From Saccharum officinarum (lineage: Eukaryota > Streptophyta > Magnoliopsida > Poales > Poaceae), in assembly GCA_020631735.1 (NCBI GenBank), contig CM036231.1:2011831-2075830 (forward strand): DNA of 64,000 nucleotides. The letters are read 5' to 3'. Of the stretch, positions 54,851-64,000 are shown piece by piece. Position 1 is the first letter of the stretch, and every line of letters starts with the position of its first letter. The notes below the pieces were generated by a model that was not told the DNA's origin, did no database searches, and saw only the letters and a program-made list of their open reading frames with translations. A program made the translations under genes and the position numbers.

Positions 54851-57060
54851 GGCAGGCAGAGGACTCTACAGAGAAGACGGGGAACAACGGACGATGAAAA
54901 GAAAACCAGTCTCCATCCCACCACAGAGATCAACATCTCAAGCAATCTCCTTTGTACTATCACTTTTTCTCTGAGACCTGGGATCGGTTTCCTCTCTCAC
55001 AGCTTGTAACCCCTACGCAAGCACTTAGGTGCAAGGAAATACAATACTCCCCCCTTCCCCGCTGGACGTAGGGCCTTCTTTTGCCCGAACTAGGATAAAC
55101 CTCCGTGTATTCTCCTTGCATCACCATCCAGATTAGGGACACGCAGCATTGATTCACTCGTTGGCTTAGGACCCTCATATGACCAAACGCCGACAGTTTG
55201 CAAGCCACCTATCCAATTGGCAATTCTAGTTTTGAATCACTCAACCGCACAAGTTAAAACCGCAAGAGTGACAACTAAGACAAACTACTCTACTAAAGCT
55301 AACAAGGCAACTAGGCAAGACAAAGACTACATCAAGATAGTAACAAAAGTAATGCAAGAGTAGGTCTAGAAGTGATTTTACCGAGGGGCGATGAATAGAG
55401 CCAACCAATTGATATATCCAAATGATGATCCAATCAAGTAGCCAATCACCGAGATAAACCAATCACAATCACGAAATGATGACAAATAATTTATCCTGAG
55501 GTTCACGTGCTTGCCGGCACGCTAATCCCCATTGTGTACCCTTACACCACGTGGTTCGGTGGCTAATCGGTCTAACACACCGAGCCTCTCAAAAGGCGCC
55601 ATAAGAACCTACCAATGGTTAAGAGTTGCAAAGACACGAGCTATCCACTAGAGTTGGAATTTGGCACTCCGCCAGGGAACCACAAGAACCCCTCACAAGA
55701 CAATCACCGGAGCCGGCCACGAACAATCACCAACACGTGCCGGACCTCTACCGCTGCTCCAAGCCGTCTAGGTGGCGGCAACCACCAAGAGTAACAAGAA
55801 TTCCCGCAGCAAAACAATCCCTCAGGTGCCTCTAAATGCAAAGCAATGATCAATGCACTTAAATCACTCAATCTCACTCAAGAATCGCAATCGAATGCAA
55901 GGAGATTAGTGGAGAGAAGTGTGAGGGCATTGGCTTAGCTCAAGATGCTCACAAGTATGTCAAAGTGCCAAAAGTCAAGCCCTAGAGCCGACCAACATAT
56001 ATATATAGACGTACCCCTTCGAATAGAGCCGTTATCTAAAAATGCGCAACAGACGCGACATCCAGCGTCCGTCGCTCACGAGGCCGCAACGTGTCCTGCG
56101 CAGTCAAATTTCCAACAGACGTTTTCGCGCCAACAGACGCGTCCATCGCTACGGAAGTCGCGCGTCCGTCGTTCACCAGACGCAGTCCAGTAAGAGTCCG
56201 TCGTTCACCAGACGCAATCGAGCACCCATCAGACGCGTCCGTCGATGGTGCACCAGACGCACCCAGCGTCTGTCGTCGCTGAGGCTGCAGAGCTGCTGAT
56301 GTAGCTTGCGACGGACGCTGACGCACGGCGTCTGACGCCGTTCCACCGGCGCGTCTGATGCTCGGACGAAAACAACGTGCAAACGAGGGTTAGCCAACAG
56401 ACGCTGACGTCAGCGTCCGTCACTCCCGAGACCAGCGTCTGACGGGTGTTACTCAGTGAGAAACACTCCCGCGACTTCGCCTCCTTTTCCATCATTCGGC
56501 GCAGTGAAAAATAAGCATTTCATCTCCGTGAAAACGCCTGAATCTCGCCTCGCAAGCTCGGTGGGAGGGAGAGAGGACCCCAAACCCCTCTCTACCGCTC
56601 AAACACTACCTTCGCAAATGTGCTAACACCACCAAGTGTACATCACCATGTGCATGTGTGTTAGCATTTTCACAATCATTTTTCAAGGCGTTTCGTTAGC
56701 TCTTTACTAGATCCTAATGCATATGATCAAAGAATGACACCTAGAGGCACATGTAGGACTCAATTGCAAAGAGAATTCCCCTATTTATAGTACGACTATG
56801 TATCCTATGTCATCCACACCCTCTATGGTGTCTTAGATACAAATCGAAAAGTCCTATTATATACCTTTGCCTTGAGCATCATGATTTGGCTTTGCACCTC
56901 CATCCAACTCCATCATGGCAAGCACTTGATCACATCACAATTGCTTGATCTTTGCTACACCATGTCGTCGCACCAACCACATCATAGCTACACACGTCTT
57001 TGCTATGTGGTTAGTACTAGGTATTGTCACTAATCACCAACATCAAACATAGGACTTTCA

Positions 57061-57220
57061 CGCGTGCAAAACGAAGCGAGCACGAGTTGTTAGGGCAAGA
57101 AGCAGCGGTAGGGTCCATGCGTAGGCGGCGAAAAAAACGGGCACCACGCGTGTGGCGTGATTATTCGTGCGAGTTGTGTTTGGACGGACGCCCGCATCCA
57201 AACGTTCGAGCGGCTAGCTG
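57061..57220. repeat. High-copy grass repeat, copy C, right part
   Basis: Resumes after the CGCGT duplication with 'gcaaaacgaagcgagcacg', 'agggtccatgcgtaggcggc' and 'gtgattattcgtgcgag', matching the unit at 53760-53880. It ends near 'ggacggacgcccgcatccaa'. Confidence 0.65.
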
Positions 57221-58884
57221 TACCAAAAAACGAGGCCATATTTGTTCGGGCACAAGCTAGCTATATTCCCTTATTTTTGTCCTACAGCGACAGGCATCAG
57301 CCATCCACCCCATTCCACGTACAATTGCCCGGCCTCTCCCGGTCACTTTTTTCTCCAACCATATGCTATTTTTCTCTTCTGCCTCTACTGATCCTTAATG
57401 GAAGAGAACTCACTGCCTCTGCGTGACCGCACATAGCGTTTACAATGTTACATAGTTTCAGTGGTATTACTATTGAATCAGGGAAACAAGAGATTAGAAG
57501 CCAGCCATGCATGACAGAGTCTATTATTAAATTTCCATCGTCCGTGAGAGGTGAACAACTCCAATATAGTGGTATCTAATTTCTAACTTTGCCTAAAACC
57601 GCAGCCAGTACTTTGTCTCGAAAATAGCCTGTATAAAAGATGTATATTTATAATTAATTTTCTTTTCAGAATATTCCTTGCACCGAGACTGTCTTTCATA
57701 AGTAGACAAAAGAAAAAGTTTTGCACTTCATCTAACAAGTACTTTTCCACAACCGATTCTAATAAGATTCATGAATACTCCTATGGCCCTTCGATTTTTT
57801 GTAAGCTCTGCTTGAGCTGAAAAGAAATTTGTACCCGAAATAATGTCCAGTTATCACATAATACAATACTGTGTGGTTTACTGTACTTGCTAGGAGTTCG
57901 TCTTTTATAATACGCTTTTTAATGAATACCATAAGTCAAACAATATTATTGGCATGATAATCAGACAATAGGTTCGGTAGCTAATTTTGTTTATACAGCA
58001 CCTCTAAACTAGGCTTCAACGGCGATAGAAGGAATTGTTTATTTCCCATAATTATTAGTACCAGCAGCCATTTTCAAATCAACCTGAATCAAAGCAGTGG
58101 CCGGCTTTTCCTTGTCGTTATGTGACTATATTTCAGTTTTGGGGCTTAAACGTTTCTACCCCTGTTTTGATGTCCATTTATGATTTTGTCCATATTTTTT
58201 AAACTTTGTGATTTTACCCTTCCTATTTTTAAACGAAGGAAGAGTTTACCTTTAGTCTGTTAAGTCCCTCTAAAGGTGTTGCTTTTGGACAAAACGATAA
58301 CTTTGCCCATGTGTTTTTACCCCTGTTTTATTATGTTATTTGTGTTTTTACCCCTAGTTTCAGATGGCAAGTTGACATTTTTTATATAGAATTTTTAGAA
58401 AAATTCGACAGCAATTCAACTGACAATCCACATAAACACAATGTAATATCACACAACTAGTACATATAAACCAGATCCATGCAACATGTCATCATAGTAC
58501 CACAATAGAAGCCAACATACAGATCCAAATGACATGTCAAACACTAACATATAGGTCTAAATGACATGTCAAACAAAAGTAGGAGCTACTAGTGAGTTCT
58601 CTAGGCAACTAGTAGTGAGCTATATATCAAGCATCGAAACCTAACAAAGTAGCAAGCCTCCCAGAAGTTGCTCCTCTTCCCCTCCTTCCTCTTCTCCTTC
58701 CTGAAGCACTTGCACTTTATATGAAAAAGAGAAGAATTATGTTAATAAAGTTACTAAATTATGTAGTAAAGAGAAGCAATGTTGGCTTGTCTTACTTTGT
58801 CTCATTGTTGGCCTCTGCTGACCCTCTTGCTCTAGATGGCAGTTAGTTACGAACTTATACAGATGGCACGTAGAGTGCCGATTC
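57221..58884. other. AT-rich spacer, no gene confidently seen
   Basis: Mostly single-copy-looking AT-rich DNA. The 58140-58370 stretch repeats 'tttttacccctgttttatta'-type words ('ctacccctgttttgatg', 'tttacccctagtttc') and may be a transposon terminus. A short basic reading on the minus strand near 58670-58720 (RKEGKRSNFWEA) is too small to call. Confidence 0.35.
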
Positions 58885-59132
58885 CCGAATATGTCCAAAT
58901 CAACTTAGCGTATTTAATGGACTAGAGATCAGCAGTCTTGCCATTCATTTCATCTCAGATTGGAAGCATGATCCACGGGGCTCCCAACAGATGTCAACCT
59001 AAATACGTCCAAACTGACTTAGCACAGTATTTGACACTCTGGGATCAGCATGATTCTGCTACTCCATTCAGTCCATTGACAGTAGAAGACAGCCTTGATC
59101 CATGGGCTCACAAGTCACAACAGATGTCAACC
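58885..59132. repeat. Diverged tandem duplication of about 125 bp
   Basis: The unit beginning 'aatatgtccaaatcaacttag' and ending 'aacagatgtcaacct' (58890-58999) is followed by a copy beginning 'aatacgtccaaactgactta' and ending 'aacagatgtcaacc' (59000-59132). Confidence 0.7.
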
Positions 59133-59850
59133 AGGGAATTATAACGAAACTTCACAGAGAGTGCAGGCCACTACACTACTGCCATTCTAGGTAAGGTCAA
59201 GCAGCCAAGCACCACCAAACCTGACTACCCCGTTGACAATGCAGCAAATTCACATAGCACATACTACTTGTTGCAGATCAAACAACATCTCCGAGCATGC
59301 ACTTTCCTATCATTAATAGCTGCACCATCATATCTCCAGCATATACTATTACCTACAAACGATCAGAGATGAAGTGAATCACCCCCAGTTTGATCTATGC
59401 CGATTTAGCCATTCATAAGGGTTAACGATACACTGAGTGGCTCACTCTCCCACTCCAAATCAGCTCAAATCTCGCTGAAATTTGCAAAGCTACACTAGGA
59501 TTATGACTACATGGGCCAAATTCTACCAGAAACAAAGCTTAGATCCATGCTTTCCCAACGAAATGGACATACTGCACTGCAGATCCATACCTTAAACGAT
59601 CTTTTCAGCGGGGCCTCCACTGCACTCCAGATCCATACCTGAAACGATCTCTTCAGCTGGAGCAGCGGGCGAGGCCCCAGCCGTGCCGCCGCGGGCGCGA
59701 GCCGGGGCGATGGGTCGGGGCGGCCTCCGCTGCGCGCGCCCCAGCCGGTACTCGCGACGCCGGGGGGGGGGGGGGGGGAGCAGGCGGAGGAGGACGAGTC
59801 GCAGGCACGAGCTGAGGGGGAGCAGGGCGGAGGGAGGAGGAGCCGCGCCG
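59133..59850. other. Spacer before the assembly gap
   Basis: AT-rich, then abruptly GC-rich from 59680. A duplicated word 'actgca(ctc)cagatccatacct' with '(t/g)aaacgatct(t/c)ttcagc' occurs at 59575-59610 and 59620-59655. A G17 run lies at 59762-59778. No gene is called. Confidence 0.4.
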
Positions 59851-59950
59851 NNNNNNNNNNNNNNNNNNNNNNNNNNNNNNNNNNNNNNNNNNNNNNNNNN
59901 NNNNNNNNNNNNNNNNNNNNNNNNNNNNNNNNNNNNNNNNNNNNNNNNNN
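59851..59950. other. Assembly gap (100 N)
   Basis: Exactly 100 unknown bases, the conventional size for a gap of unknown length. Composition differs sharply on the two sides, so the two flanks may not be adjacent in the genome. Confidence 0.98.
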
Positions 59951-61757
59951 TTAATTTGAGAACTTTAAATGTTGTGTGCCTTTTGATTGAGTGATGTCCT
60001 TAGGCACTACCCTTTGGTGATCTTTGGCACCTTAATTTCATGATTGAGCTCGTTAGTAACTTGTTAGGTTAAAAAGCTGGTTATCGCTGGAATCGTCGCT
60101 TTCTAGTTAGTAGGTTTTCTGTTTGCGACTGTACCGTAGAAGTTAAGTTGTACTCAAGTTCGTAACTCGTAGCATGTTATCATCAAGCATCATGTTTATC
60201 ATCGAGCATCATGTTAAAGCATGTTATGTATTCGTGTAGTCTCCGCTTTCGAAGAAGCCGAAGTCGTCGATCAAGCTTCCGGAGAAGAGCGATCGTCGGT
60301 GGGTTCCGGACCAGACAGTGGAGTCCTCGAGTCCGAGTCAGTCGTAGTGTGCGAACAAGGCAAGCCCCGGTGCATTTAAACCCTACCTTGAATTTTACAA
60401 ATGTTTTATTATTTTATATTATGGTTATTGCATTAGGTAATTAGGAGTTGAGTGATAACCTAATTGCTTGCATTATCATCCTTGATTATTGCGATATCAA
60501 CCTTGATACCTGTTTTTACTGAAAATGCCGTAGTATGCTTCGCTATGCTTAGAAGTTAAGCTTTTAAATGAAATGTTTACATAGCCATGACGGCATATCG
60601 AATGAATATTGAAATATGAGAATGAACTTGAAAGATCGGGCGGGTGGTTTGGCCACTGCTAACATGCATTGGGAAAGGAGTCCCAATGTATTGTTTCCGC
60701 CTTGTCAGTTAAGGCCCGTTCGTTGTAAGCCTGTTGTGTTCGAGACTTTGCAACTAACCTCATGCCTTGGGTAAGCCCAAAATGTTGGTGATTCCATTAC
60801 GAGAACGTCTAACCTCGCACTGGGAGTGGAGAGATGGCGAGAGTAGCGTGTACCCTCGGGGCTAGAATCGGGCCGGGTTCGAGGAGTACTGTACTCTCGG
60901 ATGGCGATGGACACGTTCTGGTTTTGGGAGATCTAAATGAGGGTTGATATATGCAAGATTCGATTCTACATATGTCGTGAAGTTAGAGATCCCCAGCTGG
61001 GTATAATCGGTTTTCGAATCCGTCGTTGCTCCTCGGTTATGGAGACTCGATCGCCTAAACTGACTTACATCGTAGTTAAGAACTGGAATTGAAAGAAAGA
61101 ATAAGAAAGGTTTTGATGATAATTACTTTGATCTAGATTAGGATCACCTAGAATTGGTTAATGAACCATCAATGGTAAAAGTAAAATATTGAAGATAAGG
61201 ACTTACCTTAGTAAGCTTTTCTGCAAAAGAAAATTTGATTCTTGATTACCCGTACCTTGATTCCCTAAAGCTAGCATGCCCTTGGAGTCTTTGTCTTAGT
61301 CGGGTAAGTCTTGTTGAGTACTCTCGTACTCAGGGTTTGTTAACCCCTTATTGCAGGTGCGGTTCATGAACAAGTCTGCTTCGAGCCTTGTTGCATGACC
61401 GTCGTGGTTGAAGACAGTGACGACGAGTAGATTGTGTGGCCTTTGGGCAAGGCATCTCGCTTGTGTGATGTAATAAAGTTACTACCGATACTTCTCTACT
61501 AATGGTTTGTAATAATGTTACATAAGGTTTGAAGTTTGAAAACTGGTTTGTAATCTATGTTATTGTAAGACTTCCGCTACTTTACTCTGTTGAATATTTT
61601 GAATAAACTGTTGTAATATTGCAATACTCCTGTGATTAGATCCTGTTCGGAGGAAAGCAGGCCTTTTAAGTTATGGTGAACATAAGTACGACTGTCAGAG
61701 GTCATTATGACAATGAAGTGTACTTGTGGGCCATCGTAATTAGGAGGTTCTGTGACA
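59951..61757 (+). mobile_element. 5' LTR of a Tekay/Del-like Ty3/gypsy element, left end lost in the gap
   Basis: The right end is fixed by 'aggaggttctgtgaca' at 61757, followed two bases later by the primer-binding site. The LTR contains a likely polyadenylation region ('gtgatgtaataaagttac', about 61477). Its left end (TG...) is not seen, so it lies in or before the gap. The wording near the end (cttccgctacttta, gtttgtaat) is shared with the LTR at 1-380, so both belong to related families. Confidence 0.8.
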
Positions 61758-61759
61758 GC

Positions 61760-61771
61760 TGGTACCAGAGC
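61760..61771 (+). other. Retrotransposon primer-binding site (initiator tRNA-Met type)
   Basis: TGGTACCAGAGC matches the plant initiator-tRNA(Met) complement TGGTATCAGAGC in 11 of 12 positions and lies two bases downstream of the LTR end, as expected for minus-strand priming. Confidence 0.85.
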
Positions 61772-62138
61772 ATAATCACTCGAGTTATTGTAGTATTACT
61801 TTGTAAAACTTCAAAATAATTTGGGTCAACAAACTTAATATTGATATTTTGGTCCAAATTGCTTTTGCTTATCTTAATCAATTCTATAGTTTCCTTAGCT
61901 CATATTTGAAAGCTTCGTAGTGAAGTATCATGTATAGTGCCCTATGTTATAAAGATTGCTTGTGTTACTTAAATCTTTCTATTAGATCGTAAGTACGATG
62001 CATGCATCATGTTTAATTAACCTGCTTAAGTTACCTTCCCTTTTAAAGTGGTTTGGGTTAAGTAAGGTTCAATCCTATTCATGCTAACCTTCAGATCCCC
62101 TATCTGTTCTTATCGTCCTAATTCTGTCTTGCTTTAGG

Positions 62139-62654
62139 ATGGCACGTGTGAAGACGACTCCTCGCAAGAAAACGGGTCCGCAAGGAGTGCCGCGTCATCA
62201 GTTGGCCGCCAGAGTTGATGGAGCAAGCAGTAGCCGTAATCCGAACCCGGATTCGGAGTCAGAGGTTGCAAGGCTTACATCAGAAGTGGAGCGACTGAAG
62301 CGCAACATGCGTTTTTGGAAACAGTTCCTGAATGAGTCTCTGGAAAAGGAGACAGAAGCCAGGGCTCGTGTTCGTGAGTTGGAGCTTTATGTGACACACC
62401 TGGAGCAGTACAACACAGTTCTGCATGAGGAAGTGCATAGGCTAAATGATCTGATGAATCCCAATCATCAGCCCCAGGCAGTGGAAGATGATGTTGGTGC
62501 CGTGGTTGTTCCTGATGGAGAGGACAATGAAGAAGATCCAGAAGAAGATGAACCCGTGATGGAAAGTGGGGATGATGCAAGTCATGTCACTGGTGCAAGT
62601 GCTCCAGAGAATGAGGAGGAAGTGATCGTGATCAGCGATGATGATGAGGAGTGA
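62139..62654 (+). CDS. Extra ORF upstream of gag: coiled-coil protein with acidic tail, 171 aa
   Basis: Starts ATG at 62139 (MARVKTTPRKKTGPQG), a basic N terminus. A predicted coiled coil follows (about residues 40-110: SEVARLTSEVERLKRNM, LELYVTHLEQYN, LHEEVHRLNDLMN) and then a strongly acidic tail ending EEEVIVISDDDEE. It lies between the primer-binding site and gag on the same strand, so it is probably translated from the retrotransposon RNA or a spliced form. I recall that some grass chromoviruses carry an additional ORF before gag. The function is unknown. The tail IVISDDDEE resembles a SUMO-interacting motif (hydrophobic core plus acidic run), which is an inference only. The frame is intact. 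Confidence 0.7.
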   Translation: MARVKTTPRKKTGPQGVPRHQLAARVDGASSSRNPNPDSESEVARLTSEVERLKRNMRFWKQFLNESLEKETEARARVRELELYVTHLEQYNTVLHEEVHRLNDLMNPNHQPQAVEDDVGAVVVPDGEDNEEDPEEDEPVMESGDDASHVTGASAPENEEEVIVISDDDEE

Positions 62655-62829
62655 AGGGTCGACATGGATGGTTGTGTAATATAGTAGTCTTTCCTGCTTT
62701 CTAAGAACCTTAGTGGGTAGTTTCTTGCTTGTGAGCAAGTTTGTAATGAAATAATGTAAGATAAGTTTGTGTTTGTATACAAGTTCTGTCCTAACTGCTT
62801 TTTAATTCAATAAAGCAATGTAAATAAAC

Positions 62830-64000
62830 ATGGTTTGTGTACAACAGATGGACGGTACTGGAACTTCCCAGGAAGGGGACCATAATCCGAATCCCCCACC
62901 GTTTCCACCTACCTTGGCAGAAGCTATTGCCGCACTGGTTAATGCCACTACCCTGTTGGCTCAGAATCAGAATCAGAATGGGAATCAGGGCCGTCGAGGC
63001 CGTAACAATGGAGGGGAAACCACTTATGTGGATTTCACCGATACCCGTCCACCAGTGTTCTCAAAGGCAGATGAGCCGCTAGAGGCGGATGACTGGCTCC
63101 GAACCATGGAGCAGAAGTTTGAACTTTTACAGTGCACAGAGCACCAGAAGCCTGTGTTTGCAGCACAACAACTCAGAGGTGCCGCAGGGGCGTGGTGGGC
63201 GAATCTAGTCGCCACACAGCCTGCTGGCCACCGTGTCACTTGGCAGGAGTTTCGTGAAGCCTTTAGAGCACATTATATCCCAGATGGTGTCATGGCCATG
63301 AAGCTAGAGGAGTTTCTCTCACTGAAGCAAGGGAACCAGACAGTTCTACAATATGTGGGCAAATTCAATCATCTGTCCCAGTATGCAGCTGAATATGTGA
63401 ATACCGATGCAAAGAAGAAGAGTTGTTTCATGAGAGGTTTGAGTACCAGAATCCAGGAAGCATTAGTCACCTGCTATAATGCTACTTACCATGAGATAGT
63501 CAATGTGGCTATTGCGTCAGAAGAGAAGTCCCGACTGCACAAGGAGTCGAAGAAAAAGAAGCCAGTGTTTTCAAGTCCGTCTGGCGGCATTAAGAAACGC
63601 CAGAAGTTTGTTTATCACCCTCAGAACCATTTCCGCCCAACTTATCGTCCACCACAGTACCAAGCTCAGCCGCAGACGTTTTTCCGTCCTGCCGCAATTC
63701 CGCAATATCCACAGCAGCGAATGCCCCTGGTATTCGAAACCAGACTCCAGTAACCCATAACTTTCCCTGCTACAACTGTGGAAAGCCAGGCCACTTTTCC
63801 AAGGATTGCCCGTATCCAAGGCAGTACAATCCTAATTATCCCAGAGCTCCCATACCACAACAGCAACAACTTCAGAGTAAGAACAATAATCTGAATGTTC
63901 AGAAGGGTAAGGGTGAGAAGAAGAAGACCGGACGTGTATTCTACACTCAAGCAAGTGCAATCCCAGAGGGAGAACCTGTTATGATGGGTATGTTCCCTGT
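62830..64000 (+). pseudogene. gag-pol start of a Tekay/Del-like chromovirus, one frameshift, runs off the window
   Basis: The ATG at 62830 (or 62848, MDGTGTSQEG) opens a gag with the retrotransposon-gag signature: PPVFSKADEPLEADDWLRTM, FAAQQLRGAAGAWW, FREAFRAHYIPDGVM and FLSLKQGNQTVLQYVGKFN. It then has a basic Pro/Gln-rich linker. The frame stops at 63753, but the next frame continues with GIRNQTPVTHNFPCYNCGK and the zinc knuckle CYNCGKPGHFSKDC. One missing base near 63719-63721 explains the break. A stretch typical of the gag-protease junction (GRVFYTQASAIPEGEPV) reaches the window edge. The gag wording places it in the Tekay/Del lineage of chromoviruses. Protease, reverse transcriptase and integrase lie beyond 64000. 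Confidence 0.85.

Larger units (their letters stand above)
54037..55195 (+). mobile_element. Solo LTR of 1159 bp nested in the outer solo LTR
   Basis: Starts TGTCGGGTACCAAAAACAAG and ends 'gaccaaacgccgaca', with GTTTG on both sides. A TATA box (CCTATAAAAGGGCAGG, 54841-54856) and the transcript-start and polyadenylation region ('gcaaggaaatacaatactcc') lie in the expected order for plus orientation. No internal region is present. The ends and length resemble gypsy LTRs of the Tat/RIRE2 side, but the family is not proven. Confidence 0.88.
53911..57060 (-). mobile_element. Solo LTR (about 1.99 kb without its own insertion), minus orientation
   Basis: On the minus strand it starts TGAAAGTCCTATGTTTGATG at 57060 and ends 'cctctagccatcaaaacctttca' at 53911, giving the required TG...CA ends. 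The flanking 5-bp repeats are CGCGT/CGCGT. A TATA-box word (TATAAATAGGGG on the minus strand, about 56789-56778) lies about 270 bp inside the 5' end. No internal retrotransposon domain remains, so the element was reduced to one LTR by recombination. A second solo LTR is nested inside it at 54037-55195. The GC-rich 56040-56420 stretch contains many 'cagacgc' and 'cgtccgtc' words in both orientations. Confidence 0.9.

Noticed and set aside
56036..56420. Small open frames rich in 'cagacgc/cgtccgtc' words
   Set aside because: Low-complexity repeats inside the solo LTR, with no stable frame between repeats.
1..64000. tRNA, rRNA and snoRNA genes
   Set aside because: No cloverleaf with both pol III boxes was noticed except the SINE at 48981-49300, and no rRNA words. 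A covariance-model scan would be needed for certainty.

Overview
This is nuclear DNA from a grass (Poaceae), most likely a panicoid (sorghum, Miscanthus, Saccharum, Setaria or Panicum side). The evidence is small-intron genes with extremely GC-rich first exons, many Tourist- and Stowaway-type MITEs, a tRNA-derived SINE of the Au/ZmSINE type, PMD-carrying Mutator elements and Ty3/gypsy LTR elements. The species cannot be fixed from sequence alone. A run of exactly 100 N at 59851-59950 marks a scaffold gap.

Layout. (1) 1-380 is the 3' end of a gypsy-type LTR. It cuts straight into a decayed minus-strand Mutator-like element (about 381-6700) that carries a MULE transposase and a plant mobile domain (PMD) gene. 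(2) 7.8-8.8 kb: a three-exon RING-H2 E3 ligase (minus). (3) 10-19.7 kb: repeat-rich spacer with a hAT-like element, Tourist-like MITEs, a 1.26 kb foldback element, a PIF/Harbinger-type element and a three-unit CACGTG repeat. (4) 20.2-25.1 kb: a nine-exon PB1 plus Raf-like kinase (plus). (5) 25-28.9 kb: repeats. (6) 29.0-31.8 kb: a telobox Myb (TRF-like) gene (plus) with one exon-1 frameshift. (7) 32.2-33.9 kb: two back-to-back PIF/Harbinger-type elements. (8) 34.1-36.4 kb: an FAD-dependent oxidoreductase (plus), convergent with (9) a plasma-membrane P3A H+-ATPase at 37.3-40.6 kb (minus), whose C terminus is unusual. (10) 41-44 kb: a cluster of Tourist-like elements. (11) 45.6-46.0 kb: ribosomal protein eL39 (minus) behind a cluster of TGGGCY sites. 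(12) 46-50.7 kb: repeats, including a large foldback and a SINE with a 16-bp target duplication. (13) 51.0-52.4 kb: a broken nepenthesin-type aspartic-protease-like gene (minus). (14) 53.9-57.1 kb: a solo LTR nested inside another solo LTR, each with a perfect 5-bp target duplication, both inside an older high-copy repeat. (15) 57.2-59.85 kb: spacer, then the gap. (16) 59.95 kb to the end: the 5' LTR, primer-binding site, an extra coiled-coil ORF and gag of a Tekay/Del-like chromovirus that runs off the window.

The host genes look like independent housekeeping or signalling loci (protein turnover, kinase signalling, telomere-type DNA binding, redox, proton pumping, translation) and not a cluster with a joint function. 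The most informative material is how the elements and genes have decayed: in-frame TAG codons in the MULE/PMD element, nested solo LTRs, non-canonical splice sites in two neighbouring genes, and an H+-ATPase model without the usual C-terminal 14-3-3 site. I found no CRISPR array, tRNA gene or rRNA gene, and nothing that I would call a wholly new biological system.
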